A DNA stretch of 64,000 bases from an uncultured Chitinophagaceae bacterium (lineage in GTDB: Bacteria > Bacteroidota > Bacteroidia > Chitinophagales > Chitinophagaceae): contig CAKZFX010000022.1 in the NCBI GenBank assembly GCA_936908745.1, positions 62,001 through 126,000 on the forward strand. Reading direction: 5' to 3'. Every line of letters begins with the position of its first letter. Position 1 is the stretch's first letter. The translations under genes and the position numbers were made by a program. Of the stretch, positions 43,010-51,261 are shown one piece after another. The notes beneath the pieces were generated by a model, which saw nothing but the letters and a program-made list of their open reading frames with translations, made no database searches and was not told the DNA's origin.

Positions 43010-44575
43010 ATGGGCCGGTTGCCACGTACAACTTCTTTTTGGATCGCTGTTTCTTTATTTGCTGTTTATCTTATTAATGGCCTGGTTGCAATATCTGCCA
43101 ATTCGGTGGTGTATGATGAGACAGACCATTGGAGTTATGGCAAACGGATATTGCAAGGCCAGCCGCAAAAAGTTCATACATACGATGATGCCACTGCTAT
43201 GCCGGTCACAAGCATCAATGCGATTCCCCGGGCTGTGGAGCAGTTATTTAATCCCGGTTTGAGTAAAACGGATGGTGGCGTAAGTGATGTGATGCATGGC
43301 CGCTATATTACCTTGTTTGTTTGCCTGCTGATCGGCCTGTATGTTTATAAATGGTCAAAAGAGTTGTTTGGGGAATGGGGCGGACTTTTTTCTTTGTTCC
43401 TGCTTGTTTTTTGTCCGAATGTAAATGCGCATGTTACTTTATTATCTACCGATGCGTACACGGCATTGTTTGCATTGACGACTTTTTATTATTTCTACCA
43501 GTTTGTCCGCAAATCGGGATGGAAGTATTTTGTATTGTTTAGTGTTAGCTTTGGGATAGCGCAGGTGTCTAAGTATTCATTGCTTCATTTGCTGCCGGTT
43601 TTAGGTATTGTTTCTTTAATAATCTTGTTAAGCAGGCGATCGCTTTTTTCAAATTGGAAGAAAAATCTTGTGCGGCTGCTTGTTTTTTCAGCAATTGTTC
43701 TTGCGGTTATCAATGTTGCGTTTTTCTTCGATGGAAGTGGTCATAGTCTTGAATCGTATTCTTTCAGAAGTGCAACGTTTCAGTCTTTGCAAGCTATTCC
43801 TGTCGTTGGTCGTATCCCGTTGCCATTACCGGTTCCCTATGTGGAAGGAATTGATATTACCTATCACATGACAGAGTTAGGTGCTGGTAATAAACTGGCG
43901 GCTGCGTTGAATTATCTCAATGGAGAATATCGCACAGGGAAAGGCTTCTGGGATTATTATTTGTTACTGATCCTTTACAAAACGCCGATCCCTTATTTAT
44001 TGATTTTGCTGCTGCTTGGAATTGTATATGCCCGGAAATGGAAGGGTTTGAAGGTGTCGTCCAGCGAATTTATTATCGGGTTTAGCTTGCTGTATTTCCT
44101 GGTCTTCTTTAGTTTTTTTCTGCCGATACAGTCGGGTAACAGGCATATTGTATTTTTCTATCCATTATTATATGTATTGGCAGGAAGACTGGTTACCGTC
44201 AACCGGAAGCAAAAGTATAAGCTGGCCATGTTTTCCGTAGTGGCTTTATATTCTGTGCTGACTTTTTATTATTATTTCCCTAATCTCATTTCTTATACCA
44301 ATGAACTGGTGGCTGATAAAACAAACGCCTACCGGATCATGGCTGATACCAATTTAGATTATGGACAAGGTGGTTATGTACTGGAAAAGTATCTTGCCCG
44401 TCACCCGGACGTAAAGCTGGCCACGGCTGAGCCGCAGTCAGGAAAAATAATAATCGGGCTCAATGATTTTGTGGACCTGTATAATACAGGAAAGTATGGC
44501 TGGCTAAAAAAGTACAAGCCTTATTCCCATCTCTATCACTGCTATCTTTTGTTTGATATACCGGATGAGAAGTAA
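43010..44575 (+). CDS. GT39-like integral membrane glycosyltransferase
   Basis: 521 residues with roughly ten membrane helices. The first periplasmic loop contains YDETDHWSYGKRI, the acidic pair characteristic of GT39/ArnT/PMT-like GT-C enzymes that use polyprenyl-phosphate sugars. It would transfer a sugar on the periplasmic side to lipid, glycan or protein. The C-terminal loop has an AEPQSGKIIIGLNDFVDLY stretch seen in related family members. Acceptor and donor are not known. Confidence 0.82.
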   Translation: MGRLPRTTSFWIAVSLFAVYLINGLVAISANSVVYDETDHWSYGKRILQGQPQKVHTYDDATAMPVTSINAIPRAVEQLFNPGLSKTDGGVSDVMHGRYITLFVCLLIGLYVYKWSKELFGEWGGLFSLFLLVFCPNVNAHVTLLSTDAYTALFALTTFYYFYQFVRKSGWKYFVLFSVSFGIAQVSKYSLLHLLPVLGIVSLIILLSRRSLFSNWKKNLVRLLVFSAIVLAVINVAFFFDGSGHSLESYSFRSATFQSLQAIPVVGRIPLPLPVPYVEGIDITYHMTELGAGNKLAAALNYLNGEYRTGKGFWDYYLLLILYKTPIPYLLILLLLGIVYARKWKGLKVSSSEFIIGFSLLYFLVFFSFFLPIQSGNRHIVFFYPLLYVLAGRLVTVNRKQKYKLAMFSVVALYSVLTFYYYFPNLISYTNELVADKTNAYRIMADTNLDYGQGGYVLEKYLARHPDVKLATAEPQSGKIIIGLNDFVDLYNTGKYGWLKKYKPYSHLYHCYLLFDIPDEK

Positions 44576-44577
44576 AA

Positions 44578-44622
44578 GTAAGGCCACGGACTGCCGCAGA
44601 GAAACAGGGGATCGCAGGGAGA
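44578..44622. repeat. Short copy of the ccacagag-type intergenic repeat
   Basis: AAGGCCACGGACTGCCGCAG and AGAAACAGGGGATCGCAGGGA match the first half of the repeats at 25421-25711. It fills the whole gap between the two converging genes. Confidence 0.5.
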
Positions 44623-45621
44623 TTAATTGTCGTAGTTTATCGGTACTCTTTCTTTATTATTCTCTTTGTTCTTATCCGATTTTTGCTGGAGCTTCAGTTC
44701 ATTTTTGTTACCCTTGCTATCGAGTATAGGATCGCCGACCGGCGCCTGCCCGTCCTGCAATTTCATGTTGAACACTTTGTCAATATGCACCCATTTCCCG
44801 TTTTGCCATTTGTAGCCTTCGTTGTCTCCGTCGGGAACAAACGTAGCAGGTCTTTCCGGTTCGTCTGATTCAGAGATGAGGTGGTCAACCAGTATCATAT
44901 CCAGGTCAGGAATGTAGTTGGAAAGTATGCGGATGTCTTTTTTATATTCCATGCTCACCCGGTATTTCGGCTTTTTAGGAATGCTGTCATTTTCGTAGGT
45001 GAAGAAAGGACCGCCAAAAACAGGCTCATTTTTTTCGTTAAACGTCAGCACTTCTATCCAGCGTTTGGTCGTGTTGACGCTGTAATGATCAATACCAAAC
45101 AGGGTATAGTAGTTTTTGCCTTTGTACTGCGTTTTGATCATGTTGTAATAAACAGCGCCGATCCAGTTGGCAGGAGTACGTATGGAATCTTCTGCCTTGG
45201 TCGTAAATTCAGAGAAGTCTCTTAACGGGTATAGTTTGAGTGAACCGTCTTTTGTGCGCATCTGGATAGCGCCTTTCTGACGGGAGTAGTAGTCGTCAAA
45301 AGCCATGTTCCATGTGATGATGCGGAAGGAAGTGTCAGGCGCATACATTTTTGAAACGCCAAATACAGAATCGAAACGATAGTAGAAGGAGTTTTTGATC
45401 TGCAAAGCCCTGACTAATGTACGGGTGAAAATGCTGTCGGAGATCATCCGGTCTTCCGGGAGACTGTCTGTAACAAGGTATTGTGCGTATTCACGCAGTG
45501 TATCTTCTTTTGCCATCAGTTTTTTCCTGTCGGCGGCTGTAATCGTTTGGGAAAAGCCGCTTTGCAGCAAAGCCAAGCTAAAGAACAACAGGAAAACGGT
45601 TTTTACAGCAGGTATCTTCAC
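44623..45621 (-). CDS. Secreted hypothetical protein, about 332 aa
   Basis: I choose the GTG at 45621: a TACATTTG -7 element (minus strand, 45653-45646) overlaps the upstream TTG of the longest frame, so transcription should begin after it. This start gives an immediate signal peptide (KIPAVKTVFLLFFSLALL, ending SGFSQ). The mature protein is polar, with beta-rich segments (SFRIITWNMAFDDYYSRQKG, YYTLFGIDHYSVNTTKRW), and a Lys/Asn-rich C-terminus. It looks like a conserved Chitinophagaceae exported protein; no family or function recognised. Confidence 0.75.
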   Translation of the reverse strand: MKIPAVKTVFLLFFSLALLQSGFSQTITAADRKKLMAKEDTLREYAQYLVTDSLPEDRMISDSIFTRTLVRALQIKNSFYYRFDSVFGVSKMYAPDTSFRIITWNMAFDDYYSRQKGAIQMRTKDGSLKLYPLRDFSEFTTKAEDSIRTPANWIGAVYYNMIKTQYKGKNYYTLFGIDHYSVNTTKRWIEVLTFNEKNEPVFGGPFFTYENDSIPKKPKYRVSMEYKKDIRILSNYIPDLDMILVDHLISESDEPERPATFVPDGDNEGYKWQNGKWVHIDKVFNMKLQDGQAPVGDPILDSKGNKNELKLQQKSDKNKENNKERVPINYDN

Positions 45622-45645
45622 AGCATGTATTTTATGGTTCGTTAT

Positions 45646-45653
45646 CAAATGTA
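45646..45653 (-). promoter_or_regulatory. -7 element of the secreted-protein gene
   Basis: TACATTTG on the minus strand matches TAnnTTTG. It decides the start of the gene at 44623-45621, since the longer frame's TTG lies inside it. Confidence 0.5.
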
Positions 45654-45749
45654 GGCATATTCCAGATGCCGCCTCCTGCCGCCGGGTTGCATTACAGCAG
45701 CGTGGCCGAGGCCATAACGGTAAAAAGGGCTGAAAATTTTACGAAAATG

Positions 45750-46988
45750 TTATAAAGCTTTAACAAATTCGTTCAATGTATTATAAGCAAGATCAATATC
45801 CGGGTGCGCCGGTTGATCGGGACGGGTTGTTTTTACAAAAACAGCATAGGTTCCGGCATTGCGGGCAAATTGCATATCGCTGAGATTGTTGCCCACCATG
45901 ATCGTTTTAGACAGGTCGATACCCGGGAAGTCTTTTTTTGCTTTCACTGCCATGCCTGTGTTGGGTTTGCGATCAGGGTCATTGTTATTTATCGAAGTGG
46001 CATAATAAATCCCATCTATTTTGCCACCGGCGGTTTCAATCGCCGTTGTCATTTTATGATGGATTTCTTTCAGTGTTTCTTCAGACATCAGTTGGCGGCC
46101 CACGCCGCGTTGGTTGGTAATGACGATGATGCGTCCAAACTTTTCTGCCAGTTTTTTAAAAAGGGCAGGGGCTCCTTCCATGAAAACAAATTCATCGGGC
46201 GTAAAAATATAGCTGCCTTCTTTGTCGACATTGATCACGCCATCACGGTCTAAAAAAAGTGTCCAGTCCTTATCAATTTTTTGAAGATCAAGCGTTGGTT
46301 TGGTTAAATCAGTTTGGGCTCTTGCATAATCTTCAGGAATGCCGATGTCTATAAAGTAGCCATATTGCACACAACCGTACAATCCCTGTTCTTGCTTTTC
46401 TAAAAAGTCTTTTTCAAAAGAGAATTTTGCAGGAAAGTCTTGGTTAAGAAAGTGAGGGACGTTCAGGATATAAGTACCGCCATTGATCAGCCCGCTTGTA
46501 TAATGCTGTTTTTCTTTAAAGCTGCTGACTTTATTATCCGTGTCCAGTTCCACCGATCCATAACGATCAAAGTCCTGCATGGGTTTCAAGGCCAGTGTGC
46601 AGGTCGCTTTTTTGCTGGTATGAAACGCAAACAGTTCATCCAGGTTTGTTTTGAAAAGCGTATCGCCATTCGTGACAATGATGTTTTCTGTATTGGCTTT
46701 TTTACAAGCGAGTTGAATAGCGCCACCTGTACCCAGCGGCTCATCTTCTATCACCACATCGTAACGAAGCGTGGGGAAGTAAGTTTGCAGGTATTCTTCT
46801 ATCACCTCGTGTTTATAGCCCAACGAGAAGATGAAGTCTGTGACACCTTGTACTGCCAGTTCGTTGATAACATAAAACAAAAATGGTCTGCCTGCCACGG
46901 GTGCCATACATTTAGGCAGTTCATTGACTACGGAGCGGAGCCGTGTGCCTAAGCCACCGGCGAGGATGATAGCCTGTCTTTCCTGCAT
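45750..46988 (-). CDS. hddC: Fused heptose-1-P guanylyltransferase and HAD phosphatase (HddC-GmhB)
   Basis: 412 residues in two parts. Residues 1-230 form a sugar nucleotidyltransferase (LAGGLGTRLR at 9-18, NGDT at 107-110). Residues 243-412 form a HAD phosphatase with nucleophile D247, D249 (FLDRDGVIN), T291, K341 and D371 (GNNLSD). In the GDP-heptose route the phosphatase makes D-glycero-alpha-D-manno-heptose 1-phosphate and the transferase adds GMP. The zinc loop of E. coli GmhB, with its Cys/His cluster, is replaced here by YYATSINNNDPDR, without Cys. The gene follows gmhA by 3 bases. A fused protein should channel the last two steps. Confidence 0.9.
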   Translation of the reverse strand: MQERQAIILAGGLGTRLRSVVNELPKCMAPVAGRPFLFYVINELAVQGVTDFIFSLGYKHEVIEEYLQTYFPTLRYDVVIEDEPLGTGGAIQLACKKANTENIIVTNGDTLFKTNLDELFAFHTSKKATCTLALKPMQDFDRYGSVELDTDNKVSSFKEKQHYTSGLINGGTYILNVPHFLNQDFPAKFSFEKDFLEKQEQGLYGCVQYGYFIDIGIPEDYARAQTDLTKPTLDLQKIDKDWTLFLDRDGVINVDKEGSYIFTPDEFVFMEGAPALFKKLAEKFGRIIVITNQRGVGRQLMSEETLKEIHHKMTTAIETAGGKIDGIYYATSINNNDPDRKPNTGMAVKAKKDFPGIDLSKTIMVGNNLSDMQFARNAGTYAVFVKTTRPDQPAHPDIDLAYNTLNEFVKAL

Positions 46989-46991
46989 GTA

Positions 46992-47570
46992 TTAATTCTT
47001 GAATAGTTGTTCTTCCACCAATTGGCAAACGATATGGCCAACCATAATATGGCTTTCCTGTATACGTGGTGTGTCCGTAGAAGGTATATTGATCAAATAG
47101 TCGCTGTTGCTTTTCATTTGTCCACCGCTTGCGCCGGTGAAACCAACTGTTGACAGGCCTTTTTGTCTTGCCACTTCAAACGCATTAATGATATTGGCAG
47201 AATTACCGGAAGTAGAAAGACCCACCAATACATCTCCACGTTCGCCGATGCCGCCGATAAGACGTGCATAAATATCATTATAGCTGTAATCATTGGCCAC
47301 AGCTGTTAAGTAAGAAGTGTTGCAATGGAGTGCTTCAGCAGGCAGCGCTTTACGGTCTTTATAAAAACGTCCTGAAAATTCTGCTGCCAGGTGCTGTGCA
47401 TCGGCTGCGCTGCCGCCATTGCCACAGAAGTAAACACGGTTGCCATTTTGAAAAGCGCTTACTATTGTGTTTACCACTTTTTCAATTGTTGTCAGTAATT
47501 CCTCCTGCTGTAATACCTGTTGCTTAACTTCAATAGAGGAAGTGATGATGCTCTTTATTGAATTTTCCAT
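46992..47570 (-). CDS. gmhA: Sedoheptulose-7-phosphate isomerase GmhA
   Basis: 192 residues, a SIS-domain isomerase. CGNGGSAADAQHLAAEF carries the zinc His and Glu in the first half, STSGNSANII the phosphate site, and RIQESHIMVGH the second metal cluster. The ATG at 47570 has AAGGAAA just upstream and is preferred over one 39 bases earlier that overlaps hddA. It converts sedoheptulose-7-phosphate into D-glycero-D-manno-heptose-7-phosphate, the first step of both the ADP- and GDP-heptose routes. Confidence 0.95.
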   Translation of the reverse strand: MENSIKSIITSSIEVKQQVLQQEELLTTIEKVVNTIVSAFQNGNRVYFCGNGGSAADAQHLAAEFSGRFYKDRKALPAEALHCNTSYLTAVANDYSYNDIYARLIGGIGERGDVLVGLSTSGNSANIINAFEVARQKGLSTVGFTGASGGQMKSNSDYLINIPSTDTPRIQESHIMVGHIVCQLVEEQLFKN

Positions 47571-47596
47571 ATTTCCTTTTAATCGTGGTTCTGTCT

Positions 47597-48619
47597 TTAT
47601 ACCGTCCATGTTTTTAAACCATGTTCTGTAAATAAATAACTCCTGTGCCTGCCGCCAAATTGTTCAAGGCTGCTGATCACTTTGTATTTGCTGTTGCCGG
47701 GGCAATAGAAGATCATAAACCCGCCGCCGCCCGCGCCTGATATTTTTCCCCCTGTTGCTCCGGCTTTTTTTGCTGTGGTATAAATATCCTCCATCAGTTG
47801 ATTGCTGATACCTTCGGCCATCTGGCGTTTTTGTTCAAAACCAAAGTCGAGAATTTCGCCAATTTCTCCGAGCTTGCCTTTTAAGATGGCTTCTTTCATC
47901 ATCTGCGCCTGCTGTTTCAACTGGTGCATGGCTTCCACGGATTTTTCTTTTTTCTCCGTTACGTTCTTGCTTTGTTTTTTTATGATCTCGGCCGATTCGC
48001 GGCTGGTGGATGTATAGTAAAGTAATAAGTTGTTTTCCAGTTCAAACAGGTATTGTTGTTTTACCCGCAGCGGGTTGACGATCACCTTATCGTCACCATA
48101 GAATTCCATGAAGTTGACACCGCCAAATGTAGCTGCATATTGGTCTTGTTTGCCACCGGCAAGGTTGAGGTCTTTTCTTTCTATTTCAAACGCATAATGT
48201 GCCATGTCATATTCACCCAACGGCAGTTTGAGCATTTCTGCAAAAGCGCCAATAATGGCCACCACCAATGTGGAAGAAGTGCCTAACCCCGAACCGGCCG
48301 GTGCGTCCACAAAAGTGGATAAGCGAAAGCCTTGTTCTTTGATACCATAGTCTTTTTGAATACGGTTGTAAACGCCTTTCAGCAAACCCAGTTTACCATC
48401 GGTTGGCAGTTGGGTTGACCATTCAAATTCTTCTTCTTCATTGCGGTCAATGGCCTGCAGGATGATCTTGTTTTCCTTTAATGGTTCAATCGTTGCGTTG
48501 GCATACAATGAAATCGTAGCATTGAGAATAGCGCCGCCATAGAGGTCACTGTAAGGGCTTACATCTGTGCCGCCGCCGGCCAACCCGATACGCAAAGGAG
48601 CTTTACTTCGATAGATCAT
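47597..48619 (-). CDS. hddA: D-glycero-alpha-D-manno-heptose-7-phosphate kinase HddA
   Basis: 340 residues, GHMP kinase family. Landmarks are KAPLRIGLAGGGTDVSPY at the start, the ATP loop PAGSGLGTSS near residue 105, and the C-terminal GAGGGGFMIF motif. The kinase adds the 1-alpha-phosphate that commits the sugar to GDP activation, as opposed to the beta-kinase HldE of ADP-heptose. I start at the ATG at 48619. It is followed by gmhA and hddC-gmhB on the same strand, so four of the pathway activities are contiguous. Confidence 0.94.
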   Translation of the reverse strand: MIYRSKAPLRIGLAGGGTDVSPYSDLYGGAILNATISLYANATIEPLKENKIILQAIDRNEEEEFEWSTQLPTDGKLGLLKGVYNRIQKDYGIKEQGFRLSTFVDAPAGSGLGTSSTLVVAIIGAFAEMLKLPLGEYDMAHYAFEIERKDLNLAGGKQDQYAATFGGVNFMEFYGDDKVIVNPLRVKQQYLFELENNLLLYYTSTSRESAEIIKKQSKNVTEKKEKSVEAMHQLKQQAQMMKEAILKGKLGEIGEILDFGFEQKRQMAEGISNQLMEDIYTTAKKAGATGGKISGAGGGGFMIFYCPGNSKYKVISSLEQFGGRHRSYLFTEHGLKTWTV

Positions 48620-48657
48620 GGACAAGAGGTCAAAAGTGAACGATGAAACTTCCGGCG

Positions 48658-48665
48658 CAAAGGTA
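48658..48665 (-). promoter_or_regulatory. -7 element upstream of hddA
   Basis: TACCTTTG on the minus strand matches TAnnTTTG, 38 bases before the hddA ATG. It suggests that the heptose genes can be transcribed apart from the glycosyltransferase genes upstream. Confidence 0.45.
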
Positions 48666-48691
48666 ATTGTTCTGTCTCAACCTTTACAGGC

Positions 48692-49828
48692 TTAGGACTT
48701 TGCCAGTTTCATAATAGCCGCCACCAGATTGGTCCAGCTATATTTCTCTTTTTCGATGCGTAAATGAGGGATAAAGTAGCCTTCGCCGGTTTGATAGAAT
48801 TGTTCAATGCCGCCGGCAATGGCTTCGGGAGTTGGTTCTACAACGAGGCCCACTTTTTTGTCGGGTACAAGTGCAGGTAAACCGCCGACATTGGTCACGA
48901 CCATTGGCTTTTCAAAATGATAGGCGAGTGGTGTCACGCCGCTTTGCGTGGCATTGCGGTAAGGTTGTATCACGGCGTCGGCAGCACAGAGATAGTATTT
49001 GACTTCGCTGTCGGGAATAAAGTCAGTTCGTAAGATCAACTGGCCGGCGATATGTAATTTTTCAACCTGTTCTTTGTAGGGTTTTTCGTCTTCGTAAAAT
49101 TCTCCGGCCACTAACAGTTTTACCTTTTCGCCTCCGGATTTGCTGTTCTTCAAAACCGACATAGCTTCCAATAACAAATCCAGCCCTTTGTATTTCCGGA
49201 TAAAGCCAAAGAATAAAATGATCTTTTCATTTTCCGGCAAGCCGAGATGTTGTCTTGCTTCCTGTTTGGAAAGGATCGCCCCGAAGTTGTCGTATAGCGG
49301 ATGCGAAACGAGTTGAGCCGGTTTATTTTTTTCAAAGCTTCGCAGATCAGTCATCACTTTATCACTCATGGTAATAAAAGCATCACAACTCTTCAGAAAG
49401 TACCTGGTAAAAGGTTTATCGCCCGGTCTTTTTTCATGCGGGATCACATTGTCTGCAATACAAACAATTTTTGTATGCTTATTTTTTTTGACCCTGCGCA
49501 GAATAGTGCCCAACGCCGGTCCCATAAAAGGCAACCAGAAACGCACAATGATAAGATCGGGTCTTTGTTTTTTCAGGCGGTTGCCAATCTTCAGCCAGTT
49601 GAATGGGTTGACAGAGTTGATAACCGTATGGATGCTTATGTTTTCCGGAGCAGGCTCATCCGTGAATTGTGTTTTGCCCGGGAAAAGAAAAGAAGGGTAT
49701 TGCAACGAGAAAGAGTAAATGCTGCAATCATGGCCTTCGTCTATAAATTGTTTGGCCAACCGCTGGTTGAATGTAGCTAAACCACCACGAAGCGGGTGAG
49801 CCGGTCCTATAATGACAATTTTCGCCAT
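48692..49828 (-). CDS. Glycosyltransferase family 4
   Basis: 378 residues with a two-domain GT-B fold. The N-terminus reads IVIIGPAHPLRGGLATFNQRL, the donor-binding half has FFGFIRKYKGLDLLLEAM and the EX7E-like acidic region near PYRNATQSGVTPLAYHFEKP. It would transfer a nucleotide-sugar (retaining) to a growing surface glycan. Its ATG abuts the GT2 stop, so translation is coupled. Donor not deducible, though GDP-heptose or GDP-mannose is plausible from context. Confidence 0.9.
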   Translation of the reverse strand: MAKIVIIGPAHPLRGGLATFNQRLAKQFIDEGHDCSIYSFSLQYPSFLFPGKTQFTDEPAPENISIHTVINSVNPFNWLKIGNRLKKQRPDLIIVRFWLPFMGPALGTILRRVKKNKHTKIVCIADNVIPHEKRPGDKPFTRYFLKSCDAFITMSDKVMTDLRSFEKNKPAQLVSHPLYDNFGAILSKQEARQHLGLPENEKIILFFGFIRKYKGLDLLLEAMSVLKNSKSGGEKVKLLVAGEFYEDEKPYKEQVEKLHIAGQLILRTDFIPDSEVKYYLCAADAVIQPYRNATQSGVTPLAYHFEKPMVVTNVGGLPALVPDKKVGLVVEPTPEAIAGGIEQFYQTGEGYFIPHLRIEKEKYSWTNLVAAIMKLAKS

Positions 49829-50770
49829 TTATAAGCCTGCTTTTTCTTCAACAAGGTAAGAGTTCCTTGATGCAGAGTTACGACTGATCAGTTCACCAAG
49901 GAAGCCCGCCAGGAATAGTTGTATGCCCACGATCAATGAGGTCAGCGCCATATAGAAACCCGGACGATTGGTGATCGGGTAGTCCGTATTCATGAATTTA
50001 GAGATGACCAGGTAAATCGCAAATCCCAGACCGATCAGGAAAAATAAAGATCCCCAGAGACCAAAGAAGTGCATCGGGCGTTTGGAGAATTTGCCGACAA
50101 ACGTAATGGACATCAGGTCAAGAAAGCCATTTACAAAACGGCGCATACCAAATTTGGATTTACCGAATTTGCGTTTGCGGTGTTCCACTACTTTTTCACC
50201 AATCTTTTTAAAGCCGGCCCATTTGGCCAATACAGGAATATAACGGTGCATTTCGCCATATACTTCCACGCATTTCACCACTTTCTGGCGATAGGCTTTC
50301 AGGCCGCAGTTAAAGTCGTGTAGTTGAATGCCGGAGACTTTCCTGGTGACGGCATTGAAGAATTTGGATGGAATATTTTTGGCAACTGTGCTGTCGTAGC
50401 GGACTTTTTTCCAGCCGCTGACCATGTCAAATTTATCTTCAATGATCATCCGGCGCAGTTCGGGAATTTCATCGGGGCTGTCCTGCATATCGGCATCCAT
50501 GGTGATCACCACTTCGCCCTGTGCAGCACGGAAACCTTCGTTCAGCGCTGCCGATTTGCCATAGTTGCGTTGAAATTTGATGCCTTTTACCGAATGGTTT
50601 TCCGACCGCAGTTGCTGGATCACTTCCCATGAGTTGTCGGTGCTTCCATCGTCCACGAAAATGACTTCATACGAGAAGTTATTTTCTTTCATTATACGTT
50701 CGATCCATGCCGTTAATTCCGGCAATGATTCGGCTTCGTCTAAAAGCGGTATGACCAATGATATATCCAT
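49829..50770 (-). CDS. Glycosyltransferase family 2 with C-terminal membrane helices
   Basis: 313 residues. GT-A domain with VIPLLDEAESLPEL, the nucleotide site VDDGSTD and the metal DxD (TMDADMQDSP), then KFGKSKFGMRRF and two membrane helices at about 235-265 and 275-300. This is the DPM1/ArnC-like (GtrB) layout that charges polyprenyl phosphate with a sugar. It could supply the lipid-linked sugar used by a GT39-type enzyme such as that at 43010 (inference). Its start overlaps the DUF4199 stop by one base. Confidence 0.92.
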   Translation of the reverse strand: MDISLVIPLLDEAESLPELTAWIERIMKENNFSYEVIFVDDGSTDNSWEVIQQLRSENHSVKGIKFQRNYGKSAALNEGFRAAQGEVVITMDADMQDSPDEIPELRRMIIEDKFDMVSGWKKVRYDSTVAKNIPSKFFNAVTRKVSGIQLHDFNCGLKAYRQKVVKCVEVYGEMHRYIPVLAKWAGFKKIGEKVVEHRKRKFGKSKFGMRRFVNGFLDLMSITFVGKFSKRPMHFFGLWGSLFFLIGLGFAIYLVISKFMNTDYPITNRPGFYMALTSLIVGIQLFLAGFLGELISRNSASRNSYLVEEKAGL

Positions 50771-51261
50771 CAGTTGTTTCTTCTTAAAATAATAATGCCG
50801 GAACAGGCGGCAGTAAGCACGGTTCCAATGATCAAATATCCGAAAATTGAAGCAGACACATATTTTACCATATAACCTTTCTTGCCGCCAGCAATAATCT
50901 GGTCAATTTCTTCAGGTGTTTTGCCCTTTAACTTCACTAGTTCTTCTCTTTGATAAGCGGCTTCTTTTTCTACTAATTCCGGGTGCATTTTGATATAAAC
51001 AAAGGTAAAAGCCACCATTATCAGCGTTACAATCACGAAGCAGCGAAATCCCTGGCTGAACAGTTCGGAGAATTTTGGGGTGTGGGAAATGGTACGCACA
51101 TAACCAAACAATGTCCACACGATACCTGCTCCATAAATAGCGTAAGCGATATATTGAAGTCGTATATCCTGCTGGCCGGATTTATCAATGATCAGCGCCG
51201 TGGCGATCATCAGCAGACCCGTAATCAGTCCTTTGAGTGCAGGTGTTAGTTTTAACTGCAT
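50770..51261 (-). CDS. DUF4199 membrane protein
   Basis: 163 residues, four membrane helices with an acidic/Lys-rich loop (HPELVEKEAAYQREELVKLKGK) between the third and fourth. The N-terminus (LKGLITGLLMIATALII) and overall plan fit the DUF4199 family, which is confined mostly to Bacteroidota. Its ATG abuts the stop of the PyrC-like gene and its stop overlaps the GT2 start, so it is tightly coupled to both. Function unknown; the context suggests a role with lipid-linked sugar transfer. Confidence 0.85.
   Translation of the reverse strand: MQLKLTPALKGLITGLLMIATALIIDKSGQQDIRLQYIAYAIYGAGIVWTLFGYVRTISHTPKFSELFSQGFRCFVIVTLIMVAFTFVYIKMHPELVEKEAAYQREELVKLKGKTPEEIDQIIAGGKKGYMVKYVSASIFGYLIIGTVLTAACSGIIILRRNN

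Noticed and set aside
47571..47609. Upstream ATG for gmhA overlapping hddA
   Set aside because: The ATG at 47570 has an AAGGAAA ribosome-binding site and gives the normal GmhA length.
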